From Lepidonotus clava (lineage: Eukaryota; Annelida; Polychaeta; Phyllodocida; Polynoidae), in NCBI GenBank assembly GCA_936440205.1, contig OW387139.1, positions 620,001-684,000 on the forward strand: a stretch of 64,000 nt of DNA. Direction: 5' to 3'. The notes beneath the pieces were generated by a model that ran no database searches, had not been told where the DNA came from, and saw only the letters and a list, made by a program, of their open reading frames with translations. This document shows, piece after piece, positions 42,511 through 57,479 of the stretch. The translations under genes were made by a program, and so were the position numbers. How positions within the stretch are numbered: position 1 is the first letter of the stretch; each line of letters begins with the position of its first letter.

Positions 42511-45500
42511 CATAACCTACCTCCACCTCTTCCTAGGAGAATGGTGGAAGCCTCATACCATCCTATTTTACCACTGAAGTCAAGTAATTTAACCAATATA
42601 TTTTTCAAAGGATGGTTATTATCTATCAGAAATATTAATGCAAATTAATCTGAGAGACCACTGATTTCTTCAAGGCTGAAGCAGTGCTTTATACCATGCC
42701 TTTTTAAAATCAAATAGATGGTAATTATTTTCAATGACATTGTCAAGGTCTAGTATAGCACATTTCATTGTTGTATCACTCAGAGAGTGCTGTTCCCCAG
42801 TATAGTTCTCTGTCTTTTAGATAACCTGACTATCATATGAGAAAAGTATGCATTGTTTGAGGGTCAGTGCCCATCTGGAGGGGGTCGGAAACCGCCCTCG
42901 ACCACTTCCCAGGAGGCTGTGCTTTTCAGGATTTCCTCTCCGCATCCAGGGGTATCTTTCTATCTTTTCGGTTCGGGTTTTGGTCGCATCCCTGGGCCTG
43001 GGGAGGTGCGGATGCGCCTGTCATATACGCCAACAATTTTTTGGGCCTGGCTGTGGCGCTGGGAGGCATTGCCCATCTGGAGGGGGTCGGAAACCGCCCT
43101 CGAACACCTCCCAGGAGGCTGTGCTTTTCAGGATTTCCTCTCCGCATCCAGGGGTATCTTTCTATCTTTTCGGTTCGGGTTTTGGTCGCATCCCTGGGCC
43201 TGGGGAGGTGCGGATGCGCCTGTCATATACGCCTACATTTTTTTTAGGCCTGGCCACAGATCCCCTGTCTCCATAACCTCCATAACCTCCATAACCTACC
43301 TCCACCTCTTCCTAGGAGAATGGTGGAAGCCTCATACCATCCTATTTTACCACTGAAGTCAAGTAATTTAACCAATATATTTTTCAAAGGATGGTTATTA
43401 TCTATCAGAAATATTAATGCAAATTAATCTGAGAGACCACTGATTTCTTCAAGGCTGAAGCAGTGCTTTATACCATGCCTTTTTAAAATCAAATAGATGG
43501 TAATTATTTTCAATGACATTGTCAAGGTCTAGTATAGCACATTTCATTGTTGTATCACTCAGAGAGTGCTGTTCCCCAGTATAGTTCTCTGTCTTTTAGA
43601 TAACCTGACTATCATATGAGAAAAGTATGCATTGTTTGAGGGTCAGTGCCCATCTGGAGGGGGTCGGAAACCGCCCTCGACCACTTCCCAGGAGGCTGTG
43701 CTTTTCAGGATTTCCTCTCCGCATCCAGGGGTATCTTTCTATCTTTTCGGTTCGGGTTTTGGTCGCATCCCTGGGCCTGGGGAGGTGCGGATGCGCCTGT
43801 CATATACGCCAACAATTTTTTGGGCCTGGCTGTGGCGCTGGGAGGCATTGCCCATCTGGAGGGGGTCGGAAACCGCCCTCGAACACCTCCCAGGAGGCTG
43901 TGCTTTTCAGGATTTCCTCTCCGCATCCAGGGGTATCTTTCTATCTTTTCGGTTCGGGTTTTGGTCGCATCCCTGGGCCTGGGGAGGTGCGGATGCGCCT
44001 GTCATATACGCCTACATTTTTTTTAGGCCTGGCCACAGATCCCCTGTCTCCATAACCTCCATAACCTCCATAACCTACCTCCACCTCTTCCTAGGAGAAT
44101 GGTGGAAGCCTCATACCATCCTATTTTACCACTGAAGTCAAGTAATTTAACCAATATATTTTTCAAAGGATGGTTATTATCTATCAGAAATATTAATGCA
44201 AATTAATCTGAGAGACCACTGATTTCTTCAAGGCTGAAGCAGTGCTTTATACCATGCCTTTTTAAAATCAAATAGATGGTAATTATTTTCAATGACATTG
44301 TCAAGGTCTAGTATAGCACATTTCATTGTTGTATCACTCAGAGAGTGCTGTTCCCCAGTATAGTTCTCTGTCTTTTAGATAACCTGACTATCATATGAGA
44401 AAAGTATGCATTGTTTGAGGGTCAGTGCCCATCTGGAGGGGGTCGGAAACCGCCCTCGACCACTTCCCAGGAGGCTGTGCTTTTCAGGATTTCCTCTCCG
44501 CATCCAGGGGTATCTTTCTATCTTTTCGGTTCGGGTTTTGGTCGCATCCCTGGGCCTGGGGAGGTGCGGATGCGCCTGTCATATACGCCAACAATTTTTT
44601 GGGCCTGGCTGTGGCGCTGGGAGGCATTGCCCATCTGGAGGGGGTCGGAAACCGCCCTCGACCACCTCCCAGGAGGCTGTGCTTTTCAGGATTTCCTCTC
44701 CGCATCCAGGGGTATCTTTCTATCTTTTCGGTTCGGGTTTTGGTCGCATCCCTGGGCCTGGGGAGGTGCGGATGCGCCTGTCATATACGCCTACATTTTT
44801 TTTAGGCCTGGCCACAGATCCCCTGTCTCCATAACCTCCATAACCTCCATAACCTACCTCCACCTCTTCCTAGGAGAATGGTGGAAGCCTCATACCATCC
44901 TATTTTACCACTGAAGTCAAGTAATTTAACCAATATATTTTTCAAAGGATGGTTATTATCTATCAGAAATATTAATGCAAATTAATCTGAGAGACCACTG
45001 ATTTCTTCAAGGCTGAAGCAGTGCTTTATCCCATGCCTTTTTAAAATCAAATAGATGGTAATTATTTTCAATGACATTGTCAAGGTCTAGTATAGCACAT
45101 TTCATTGTTGTATCACTCAGAGAGTGCTGTTCCCCAGTATAGTTCTCTGTCTTTTAGATAACCTGACTATCATATGAGAAAAGTATGCATTGTTTGAGGG
45201 TCAGTGCCCATCTGGAGGGGGTCGGAAACCGCCCTCGACCACTTCCCAGGAGGCTGTGCTTTTCAGGATTTCCTCTCCGCATCCAGGGGTATCTTTCTAT
45301 CTTTTCGGTTCGGGTTTTGGTCGCATCCCTGGGCCTGGGGAGGTGCGGATGCGCCTGTCATATACGCCAACAATTTTTTGGGCCTGGCTGTGGCGCTGGG
45401 AGGCATTGCCCATCTGGAGGGGGTCGGAAACCGCCCTCGAACACCTCCCAGGAGGCTGTGCTTTTCAGGATTTCCTCTCCGCATCCAGGGGTATCTTTCT

Positions 45501-48500
45501 ATCTTTTCGGTTCGGGTTTTGGTCGCATCCCTGGGCCTGGGGAGGTGCGGATGCGCCTGTCATATACGCCTACATTTTTTTTAGGCCTGGCCACAGATCC
45601 CCTGTCTCCATAACCTCCATAACCTCCATAACCTACCTCCACCTCTTCCTAGGAGAATGGTGGAAGCCTCATACCATCCTATTTTACCACTGAAGTCAAG
45701 TAATTTAACCAATATATTTTTCAAAGGATGGTTATTATCTATCAGAAATATTAATGCAAATTAATCTGAGAGACCACTGATTTCTTCAAGGCTGAAGCAG
45801 TGCTTTATACCATGCCTTTTTAAAATCAAATAGATGGTAATTATTTTCAATGACATTGTCAAGGTCTAGTATAGCACATTTCATTGTTGTATCACTCAGA
45901 GAGTGCTGTTCCCCAGTATAGTTCTCTGTCTTTTAGATAACCTGACTATCATATGAGAAAAGTATGCATTGTTTGAGGGTCAGTGCCCATCTGGAGGGGG
46001 TCGGAAACCGCCCTCGACCACTTCCCAGGAGGCTGTGCTTTTCAGGATTTCCTCTCCGCATCCAGGGGTATCTTTCTATCTTTTCGGTTCGGGTTTTGGT
46101 CGCATCCCTGGGCCTGGGGAGGTGCGGATGCGCCTGTCATATACGCCAACAATTTTTTGGGCCTGGCTGTGGCGCTGGGAGGCATTGCCCATCTGGAGGG
46201 GGTCGGAAACCGCCCTCGAACACCTCCCAGGAGGCTGTGCTTTTCAGGATTTCCTCTCCGCATCCAGGGGTATCTTTCTATCTTTTCGGTTCGGGTTTTG
46301 GTCGCATCCCTGGGCCTGGGGAGGTGCGGATGCGCCTGTCATATACGCCTACATTTTTTTTAGGCCTGGCCACAGATCCCCTGTCTCCATAACCTCCATA
46401 ACCTCCATAACCTACCTCCACCTCTTCCTAGGAGAATGGTGGAAGCCTCATACCATCCTATTTTACCACTGAAGTCAAGTAATTTAACCAATATATTTTT
46501 CAAAGGATGGTTATTATCTATCAGAAATATTAATGCAAATTAATCTGAGAGACCACTGATTTCTTCAAGGCTGAAGCAGTGCTTTATACCATGCCTTTTT
46601 AAAATCAAATAGATGGTAATTATTTTCAATGACATTGTCAAGGTCTAGTATAGCACATTTCATTGTTGTATCACTCAGAGAGTGCTGTTCCCCAGTATAG
46701 TTCTCTGTCTTTTAGATAACCTGACTATCATATGAGAAAAGTATGCATTGTTTGAGGGTCAGTGCCCATCTGGAGGGGGTCGGAAACCGCCCTCGACCAC
46801 TTCCCAGGAGGCTGTGCTTTTCAGGATTTCCTCTCCGCATCCAGGGGTATCTTTCTATCTTTTCGGTTCGGGTTTTGGTCGCATCCCTGGGCCTGGGGAG
46901 GTGCGGATGCGCCTGTCATATACGCCAACAATTTTTTGGGCCTGGCTGTGGCGCTGGGAGGCATTGCCCATCTGGAGGGGGTCGGAAACCGCCCTCGAAC
47001 ACCTCCCAGGAGGCTGTGCTTTTCAGGATTTCCTCTCCGCATCCAGGGGTATCTTTCTATCTTTTCGGTTCGGGTTTTGGTCGCATCCCTGGGCCTGGGG
47101 AGGTGCGGATGCGCCTGTCATATACGCCTACATTTTTTTTAGGCCTGGCCACAGATCCCCTGTCTCCATAACCTCCATAACCTCCATAACCTACCTCCAC
47201 CTCTTCCTAGGAGAATGGTGGAAGCCTCATACCATCCTATTTTACCACTGAAGTCAAGTAATTTAACCAATATATTTTTCAAAGGATGGTTATTATCTAT
47301 CAGAAATATTAATGCAAATTAATCTGAGAGACCACTGATTTCTTCAAGGCTGAAGCAGTGCTTTATACCATGCCTTTTTAAAATCAAATAGATGGTAATT
47401 ATTTTCAATGACATTGTCAAGGTCTAGTATAGCACATTTCATTGTTGTATCACTCAGAGAGTGCTGTTCCCCAGTATAGTTCTCTGTCTTTTAGATAACC
47501 TGACTATCATATGAGAAAAGTATGCATTGTTTGAGGGTCAGTGCCCATCTGGAGGGGGTCGGAAACCGCCCTCGACCACTTCCCAGGAGGCTGTGCTTTT
47601 CAGGATTTCCTCTCCGCATCCAGGGGTATCTTTCTATCTTTTCGGTTCGGGTTTTGGTCGCATCCCTGGGCCTGGGGAGGTGCGGATGCGCCTGTCATAT
47701 ACGCCAACAATTTTTTGGGCCTGGCTGTGGCGCTGGGAGGCATTGCCCATCTGGAGGGGGTCGGAAACCGCCCTCGAACACCTCCCAGGAGGCTGTGCTT
47801 TTCAGGATTTCCTCTCCGCATCCAGGGGTATCTTTCTATCTTTTCGGTTCGGGTTTTGGTCGCATCCCTGGGCCTGGGGAGGTGCGGATGCGCCTGTCAT
47901 ATACGCCTACATTTTTTTTAGGCCTGGCCACAGATCCCCTGTCTCCATAACCTCCATAACCTCCATAACCTACCTCCACCTCTTCCTAGGAGAATGGTGG
48001 AAGCCTCATACCATCCTATTTTACCACTGAAGTCAAGTAATTTAACCAATATATTTTTCAAAGGATGGTTATTATCTATCAGAAATATTAATGCAAATTA
48101 ATCTGAGAGACCACTGATTTCTTCAAGGCTGAAGCAGTGCTTTATACCATGCCTTTTTAAAATCAAATAGATGGTAATTATTTTCAATGACATTGTCAAG
48201 GTCTAGTATAGCACATTTCATTGTTGTATCACTCAGAGAGTGCTGTTCCCCAGTATAGTTCTCTGTCTTTTAGATAACCTGACTATCATATGAGAAAAGT
48301 ATGCATTGTTTGAGGGTCAGTGCCCATCTGGAGGGGGTCGGAAACCGCCCTCGACCACTTCCCAGGAGGCTGTGCTTTTCAGGATTTCCTCTCCGCATCC
48401 AGGGGTATCTTTCTATCTTTTCGGTTCGGGTTTTGGTCGCATCCCTGGGCCTGGGGAGGTGCGGATGCGCCTGTCATATACGCCAACAATTTTTTGGGCC

Positions 48501-51500
48501 TGGCTGTGGCGCTGGGAGGCATTGCCCATCTGGAGGGGGTCGGAAACCGCCCTCGAACACCTCCCAGGAGGCTGTGCTTTTCAGGATTTCCTCTCCGCAT
48601 CCAGGGGTATCTTTCTATCTTTTCGGTTCGGGTTTTGGTCGCATCCCTGGGCCTGGGGAGGTGCGGATGCGCCTGTCATATACGCCAACATTTTTTTTAG
48701 GCCTGGCCACAGATCCCCTGTCTCCATAACCTCCATAACCTCCATAACCTACCTCCACCTCTTCCTAGGAGAATGGTGGAAGCCTCATACCATCCTATTT
48801 TACCACTGAAGTCAAGTAATTTAACCAATATATTTTTCAAAGGATGGTTATTATCTATCAGAAATATTAATGCAAATTAATCTGAGAGACCACTGATTTC
48901 TTCAAGGCTGAAGCAGTGCTTTATACCATGCCTTTTTAAAATCAAATAGATGGTAATTATTTTCAATGACATTGTCAAGGTCTAGTATAGCACATTTCAT
49001 TGTTGTATCACTCAGAGAGTGCTGTTCCCCAGTATAGTTCTCTGTCTTTTAGATAACCTGACTATCATATGAGAAAAGTATGCATTGTTTGAGGGTCAGT
49101 GCCCATCTGGAGGGGGTCGGAAACCGCCCTCGACCACTTCCCAGGAGGCTGTGCTTTTCAGGATTTCCTCTCCGCATCCAGGGGTATCTTTCTATCTTTT
49201 CGGTTCGGGTTTTGGTCGCATCCCTGGGCCTGGGGAGGTGCGGATGCGCCTGTCATATACGCCAACAATTTTTTGGGCCTGGCTGTGGCGCTGGGAGGCA
49301 TTGCCCATCTGGAGGGGGTCGGAAACCGCCCTCGAACACCTCCCAGGAGGCTGTGCTTTTCAGGATTTCCTCTCCGCATCCAGGGGTATCTTTCTATCTT
49401 TTCGGTTCGGGTTTTGGTCGCATCCCTGGGCCTGGGGAGGTGCGGATGCGCCTGTCATATACGCCTACATTTTTTTTAGGCCTGGCCACAGATCCCCTGT
49501 CTCCATAACCTCCATAACCTCCATAACCTACCTCCACCTCTTCCTAGGAGAATGGTGGAAGCCTCATACCATCCTATTTTACCACTGAAGTCAAGTAATT
49601 TAACCAATATATTTTTCAAAGGATGGTTATTATCTATCAGAAATATTAATGCAAATTAATCTGAGAGACCACTGATTTCTTCAAGGCTGAAGCAGTGCTT
49701 TATACCATGCCTTTTTAAAATCAAATAGATGGTAATTATTTTCAATGACATTGTCAAGGTCTAGTATAGCACATTTCATTGTTGTATCACTCAGAGAGTG
49801 CTGTTCCCCAGTATAGTTCTCTGTCTTTTAGATAACCTGACTATCATATGAGAAAAGTATGCATTGTTTGAGGGTCAGTGCCCATCTGGAGGGGGTCGGA
49901 AACCGCCCTCGACCACTTCCCAGGAGGCTGTGCTTTTCAGGATTTCCTCTCCGCATCCAGGGGTATCTTTCTATCTTTTCGGTTCGGGTTTTGGTCGCAT
50001 CCCTGGGCCTGGGGAGGTGCGGATGCGCCTGTCATATACGCCAACAATTTTTTGGGCCTGGCTGTGGCGCTGGGAGGCATTGCCCATCTGGAGGGGGTCG
50101 GAAACCGCCCTCGAACACCTCCCAGGAGGCTGTGCTTTTCAGGATTTCCTCTCCGCATCCAGGGGTATCTTTCTATCTTTTCGGTTCGGGTTTTGGTCGC
50201 ATCCCTGGGCCTGGGGAGGTGCGGATGCGCCTGTCATATACGCCTACATTTTTTTTAGGCCTGGCCACAGATCCCCTGTCTCCATAACCTCCATAACCTC
50301 CATAACCTACCTCCACCTCTTCCTAGGAGAATGGTGGAAGCCTCATACCATCCTATTTTACCACTGAAGTCAAGTAATTTAACCAATATATTTTTCAAAG
50401 GATGGTTATTATCTATCAGAAATATTAATGCAAATTAATCTGAGAGACCACTGATTTCTTCAAGGCTGAAGCAGTGCTTTATACCATGCCTTTTTAAAAT
50501 CAAATAGATGGTAATTATTTTCAATGACATTGTCAAGGTCTAGTATAGCACATTTCATTGTTGTATCACTCAGAGAGTGCTGTTCCCCAGTATAGTTCTC
50601 TGTCTTTTAGATAACCTGACTATCATATGAGAAAAGTATGCATTGTTTGAGGGTCAGTGCCCATCTGGAGGGGGTCGGAAACCGCCCTCGACCACTTCCC
50701 AGGAGGCTGTGCTTTTCAGGATTTCCTCTCCGCATCCAGGGGTATCTTTCTATCTTTTCGGTTCGGGTTTTGGTCGCATCCCTGGGCCTGGGGAGGTGCG
50801 GATGCGCCTGTCATATACGCCAACAATTTTTTGGGCCTGGCTGTGGCGCTGGGAGGCATTGCCCATCTGGAGGGGGTCGGAAACCGCCCTCGAACACCTC
50901 CCAGGAGGCTGTGCTTTTCAGGATTTCCTCTCCGCATCCAGGGGTATCTTTCTATCTTTTCGGTTCGGGTTTTGGTCGCATCCCTGGGCCTGGGGAGGTG
51001 CGGATGCGCCTGTCATATACGCCTACATTTTTTTTAGGCCTGGCCACAGATCCCCTGTCTCCATAACCTCCATAACCTCCATAACCTACCTCCACCTCTT
51101 CCTAGGAGAATGGTGGAAGCCTCATACCATCCTATTTTACCACTGAAGTCAAGTAATTTAACCAATATATTTTTCAAAGGATGGTTATTATCTATCAGAA
51201 ATATTAATGCAAATTAATCTGAGAGACCACTGATTTCTTCAAGGCTGAAGCAGTGCTTTATACCATGCCTTTTTAAAATCAAATAGATGGTAATTATTTT
51301 CAATGACATTGTCAAGGTCTAGTATAGCACATTTCATTGTTGTATCACTCAGAGAGTGCTGTTCCCCAGTATAGTTCTCTGTCTTTTAGATAACCTGACT
51401 ATCATATGAGAAAAGTATGCATTGTTTGAGGGTCAGTGCCCATCTGGAGGGGGTCGGAAACCGCCCTCGACCACTTCCCAGGAGGCTGTGCTTTTCAGGA

Positions 51501-54500
51501 TTTCCTCTCCGCATCCAGGGGTATCTTTCTATCTTTTCGGTTCGGGTTTTGGTCGCATCCCTGGGCCTGGGGAGGTGCGGATGCGCCTGTCATATACGCC
51601 AACAATTTTTTGGGCCTGGCTGTGGCGCTGGGAGGCATTGCCCATCTGGAGGGGGTCGGAAACCGCCCTCGAACACCTCCCAGGAGGCTGTGCTTTTCAG
51701 GATTTCCTCTCCGCATCCAGGGGTATCTTTCTATCTTTTCGGTTCGGGTTTTGGTCGCATCCCTGGGCCTGGGGAGGTGCGGATGCGCCTGTCATATACG
51801 CCTACATTTTTTTTAGGCCTGGCCACAGATCCCCTGTCTCCATAACCTCCATAACCTCCATAACCTACCTCCACCTCTTCCTAGGAGAATGGTGGAAGCC
51901 ACATACCATCCTATTTTACCACTGAAGTCAAGTAATTTAACCAATATATTTTTCAAAGGATGGTTATTATCTATCAGAAATATTAATGCAAATTAATCTG
52001 AGAGACCACTGATTTCTTCAAGGCTGAAGCAGTGCTTTATACCATGCCTTTTTAAAATCAAATAGATGGTAATTATTTTCAATGACATTGTCAAGGTCTA
52101 GTATAGCACATTTCATTGTTGTATCACTCAGAGAGTGCTGTTCCCCAGTATAGTTCTCTGTCTTTTAGATAACCTGACTATCATATGAGAAAAGTATGCA
52201 TTGTTTGAGGGTCAGTGCCCATCTGGAGGGGGTCGGAAACCGCCCTCGACCACTTCCCAGGAGGCTGTGCTTTTCAGGATTTCCTCTCCGCATCCAGGGG
52301 TATCTTTCTATCTTTTCGGTTCGGGTTTTGGTCGCATCCCTGGGCCTGGGGAGGTGCGGATGCGCCTGTCATATACGCCAACAATTTTTTGGGCCTGGCT
52401 GTGGCGCTGGGAGGCATTGCCCATCTGGAGGGGGTCGGAAACCGCCCTCGAACACCTCCCAGGAGGCTGTGCTTTTCAGGATTTCCTCTCCGCATCCAGG
52501 GGTATCTTTCTATCTTTTCGGTTCGGGTTTTGGTCGCATCCCTGGGCCTGGGGAGGTGCGGATGCGCCTGTCATATACGCCTACATTTTTTTTAGGCCTG
52601 GCCACAGATCCCCTGTCTCCATAACCTCCATAACCTCCATAACCTACCTCCACCTCTTCCTAGGAGAATGGTGGAAGCCTCATACCATCCTATTTTACCA
52701 CTGAAGTCAAGTAATTTAACCAATATATTTTTCAAAGGATGGTTATTATCTATCAGAAATATTAATGCAAATTAATCTGAGAGACCACTGATTTCTTCAA
52801 GGCTGAAGCAGTGCTTTATACCATGCCTTTTTAAAATCAAATAGATGGTAATTATTTTCAATGACATTGTCAAGGTCTAGTATAGCACATTTCATTGTTG
52901 TATCACTCAGAGAGTGCTGTTCCCCAGTATAGTTCTCTGTCTTTTAGATAACCTGACTATCATATGAGAAAAGTATGCATTGTTTGAGGGTCAGTGCCCA
53001 TCTGGAGGGGGTCGGAAACCGCCCTCGACCACCTCCCAGGAGGCTGTGCTTTTCAGGATTTCCTCTCCGCATCCAGGGGTATCTTTCTATCTTTTCGGTT
53101 CGGGTTTTGGTCGCATCCCTGGGCCTGGGGAGGTGCGGATGCGCCTGTCATATACGCCAACAATTTTTTGGGCCTGGCTGTGGCGCTGGGAGGCATTGCC
53201 CATCTGGAGGGGGTCGGAAACCGCCCTCGAACACCTCCCAGGAGGCTGTGCTTTTCAGGATTTCCTCTCCGCATCCAGGGGTATCTTTCTATCTTTTCGG
53301 TTCGGGTTTTGGTCGCATCCCTGGGCCTGGGGAGGTGCGGATGCGCCTGTCATATACGCCTACATTTTTTTTAGGCCTGGCCACAGATCCCCTGTCTCCA
53401 TAACCTCCATAACCTCCATAACCTACCTCCACCTCTTCCTAGGAGAATGGTGGAAGCCTCATACCATCCTATTTTACCACTGAAGTCAAGTAATTTAACC
53501 AATATATTTTTCAAAGGATGGTTATTATCTATCAGAAATATTAATGCAAATTAATCTGAGAGACCACTGATTTCTTCAAGGCTGAAGCAGTGCTTTATAC
53601 CATGCCTTTTTAAAATCAAATAGATGGTAATTATTTTCAATGACATTGTCAAGGTCTAGTATAGCACATTTCATTGTTGTATCACTCAGAGAGTGCTGTT
53701 CCCCAGTATAGTTCTCTGTCTTTTAGATAACCTGACTATCATATGAGAAAAGTATGCATTGTTTGAGGGTCAGTGCCCATCTGGAGGGGGTCGGGAAAAC
53801 CGCCCTCGACCACTTCCCAGGAGGCTGTGCTTTTCAGGATTTCCTCTCCGCATCCAGGGGTATCTTTCTATCTTTTCGGTTCGGGTTTTGGTCGCATCCC
53901 TGGGCCTGGGGAGGTGCGGATGCGCCTGTCATATACGCCTACAATTTTTTGGGCCTGGCTGTGGCGCTGGGAGGCATTGCCCATCTGGAGGGGGTCGGAA
54001 ACCGCCCTCGAACACCTCCCAGGAGGCTGTGCTTTTCAGGGATTTCCTCTCCGCATCCAGGGGTATCTTTCTATCTTTTCGGTTCGGGTTTTGGTCGCAT
54101 CCCTGGGGCCTGGGGAGGTGCGGATGCGCCTGTCATATACGCCTACATTTTTTTTAGGCCTCGCATAGATCCCCTGTCTCCATAACCTCCATAACCTCCA
54201 TAACCTACCTCCACCTCTTCCTAGGAGAATGGTGGAAGCCTCATACCATCCTATTTTACCACTGAAGTCAAGTAATTTAACCAATATATTTTTCAAAGGA
54301 TGGTTATTATCTATCAGAAATATTAATGCAAATTAATCTGAGAGACCACTGATTTCTTCAAGGCTGAAGCAGTGCTTTATACCATGCCTTTTTAAAATCA
54401 AATAGATGGTAATTATTTTCAATGACATTGTCAAGGTCTAGTATAGCACATTTCATTGTTGTATCACTCAGAGAGTGCTGTTCCCCAGTATAGTTCTCTG

Positions 54501-57479
54501 TCTTTTAGATAACCTGACTATCATATGAGAAAAGTATGCATTGTTTGAGGGTCAGTGCCCATCTGGAGGGGGTCGGAAACCGCCCTCGACCACTTCCCAG
54601 GAGGCTGTGCTTTTCAGGATTTCCTCTCCGCATCCAGGGGTATCTTTCTATCTTTTCGGTTCGGGTTTTGGTCGCATCCCTGGGCCTGGGGAGGTGCGGA
54701 TGCGCCTGTCATATACGCCAACAATTTTTTGGGCCTGGCTGTGGCGCTGGGAGGCATTGCCCATCTGGAGGGGGTCGGAAACCGCCCTCGAACACCTCCC
54801 AGGAGGCTGTGCTTTTCAGGATTTCCTCTCCGCATCCAGGGGTATCTTTCTATCTTTTCGGTTCGGGTTTTGGTCGCATCCCTGGGGCCTGGGGAGGTGC
54901 GGATGCGCCTGTCATATACGCCTACATTTTTTTTAGGCCTGGCCACAGATCCCCTGTCTCCATAACCTCCATAACCTCCATAACCTACCTCCACCTCTTC
55001 CTAGGAGAATGGTGGAAGCCTCATACCATCCTATTTTACCACTGAAGTCAAGTAATTTAACCAATATATTTTTCAAAGGATGGTTATTATCTATCAGAAA
55101 TATTAATGCAAATTAATCTGAGAGACCACTGATTTCTTCAAGGCTGAAGCAGTGCTTTTATACCATGCCTTTTTAAAATCAAATAGATGGTAATTATTTT
55201 CAATGACATTGTCAAGGTCTAGTATAGCACATTTCATTGTTGTATCACTCAGAGAGTGCTGTTCCCCCAGTATAGTTCTCTGTCTTTTAGATAACCTGAC
55301 TATCATATGAGAAAAGTATGCATTGTTTGAGGGTCAGTGCCCATCTGGAGGGGGTCGGAAACCGCCCTCGACCACTTCCCAGGAGGCTGTGCTTTTCAGG
55401 ATTTCCTCTCCGCATCCAGGGGTATCTTTCTATCTTTTCGGTTCGGGTTTGGTCGCATCCCTGGGCCTGGGGAGGTGCGGATGCGCCTGTCATATACGCC
55501 AAACAATTTTTTGGGCCTGGCTGTGGCGCTGGGAGGCATTGCCCATCTGGAGGGGGTCGGAAACCGCCCTCGAACACCTCCCAGGAGGCTGTGCTTTTCA
55601 GGATTTCCTCTCCGCATCCAGGGGTATCTTTCTATCTTTTCGGTTCGGGTTTTGGTCGCATCCCTGGGCCTGGGGAGGTGCGGATGCGCCTGTCATATAC
55701 GCCTACATTTTTTTTAGGCCTGGCCACAGATCCCCTGTCTCCATAACCTCCATAACCTCCATAACCTACCTCCACCTCTTCCTAGGAGAATGGTGGAAGC
55801 CTCATACCATCCTATTTTACCACTGAAGTCAAGTAATTTAACCAATATATTTTTTCAAAGGATGGTTATTATCTATCAGAAATATTAATGCAAATTAATC
55901 TGAGAGACCACTGATTTCTTCAAGGCTGAAGCAGTGCTTTATACCATGCCTTTTTAAAATCAAATTAGATGGTAATTATTTTCAATGACATTGTCAAGGT
56001 CTAGTATAGCACATTTCATTGTTGTATCACTCAGAGAGTGCTGTTCCCCAGTATAGTTCTCTGTCTTTTAGATAACCTGACTATCATATGAGAAAAGTAT
56101 GCATTGTTTGAGGGTCAGTGCCCATCTGGAGGGGGTCGGAAACCGCCCTCGACCACTTCCCAGGAGGCTGTGCTTTTCAGGATTTCCTCTCCGCATCCAG
56201 GGGTATCTTTCTATCTTTCGGTTCGGGTTTTGGTCGCATCCCTGGGCCTGGGGAGGTGCGGATGCGCCTGTCATATACGCCAACAATTTTTTGGGCCTGG
56301 CTGTGGCGCTGGGAGGCATTGCCCATCTGGAGGGGGTCGGAAACCGCCCTCGAACACCTCCCAGGAGGCTGTGCTTTTCAGGATTTCCTCTCCGCATCCA
56401 GGGGTATCTTTCTATCTTTTCGGTTCGGGTTTTGGTCGCATCCCCTGGGCCTGGGGAGGTGCGGATGCGCCTGTCATATACGCCTACATTTTTTTTAGGC
56501 CTGGCCACAGATCCCCTGTCTCCATAACCTCCATAACCTCCATAACCTACCTCCACCTCTTCCTAGGAGAATGGTGGAAGCCTCATACCATCCTATTTTA
56601 CCACTGAAGTCAAGTAATTTAACCAATATATTTTTCAAAGGATGGTTATTATCTATCAGAAATATTAATGCAAATTAATCTGAGAGACCACTGATTTCTT
56701 CAAGGCTGAAGCAGTGCTTTATACCATGCCTTTTTAAAATCAAATAGATGGTAATTATTTTCAATGACATTGTCAAGGTCTAGTATAGCACATTTCATTG
56801 TTGTATCACTCAGAGAGTGCTGTTCCCCAGTATAGTTCTCTGTCTTTTAGATAACCTGACTATCATATGAGAAAAGTATGCATTGTTTGAGGGTCAGTGC
56901 CCATCTGGAGGGGGTCGGAAACCGCCCTCGACCACTCCCAGGAGGCTGTGCTTTTCAGGATTTCCTCTCCGCATCCAGGGGTATCTTTCTATCTTTTCGG
57001 TTCGGGTTTTGGTCGCATCCCTGGGCCTGGGGAGGTGCGGATGCGCCTGTCATATACGCCAACAATTTTTTGGGCCTGGCTGTGGCGCTGGGAGGCATTG
57101 CCCATCTGGAGGGGGTCGGGAACCGCCCTCGAACACCTCCCAGGAGGCTGTGCTTTTCAGGATTTCCTCTCCGCATCCAGGGGTATCTTTCTATCTTTTC
57201 GGTTCGGGTTTTGGTCGCATCCCTGGGCCTGGGGAGGTGCGGATGCGCCTGTCATATACGCCTACATTTTTTTTTAGGCCTGGCCACAGATCCCCTGTCT
57301 CCATAACCTCCATAACCTCCATAACCTACCTCCACCTCTTCCTAGGAGAATGGTGGAAGCCTCATACCATCTATTTTACCACTGAAGTCAAGTAATTTAA
57401 CCAATATATTTTTCAAAGGATGGTTATTATCTATCAGAAATATTAATGCAAATTAATCTGAGAGGACCACTGATTTCTT
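42511..57479. repeat. 779-bp satellite array, 19.2 copies
   Basis: Copies recur exactly every 779 bp from 42848 to 53754. The next spacings are 782, 782, 781 and 779. Each unit has an AT-rich half (about 350 bp, with the octamer atgcaaat, first at 42638) and a GC-rich half made of a 202-bp direct duplication (gcccatctggagggggtcgg at 42869 and 43071). A ctccataac triplet joins units. Copies differ by only a few substitutions. Three plus-strand frames stay open across the duplication; I do not consider them genes. Confidence 0.97.

Noticed and set aside
41034-42515. ORFs of 108-153 codons in the 365-bp satellite
   Set aside because: They repeat with the satellite unit and start or end at unit junctions; no domain is seen.
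42848-57395. Overlapping 126-170-codon ORFs in all three plus frames of every 779-bp unit
   Set aside because: The 202-bp duplication is one base off a codon multiple, so the three frames are the same translations permuted; openness follows from composition. No domain, no codon preference and no frame advantage is seen.
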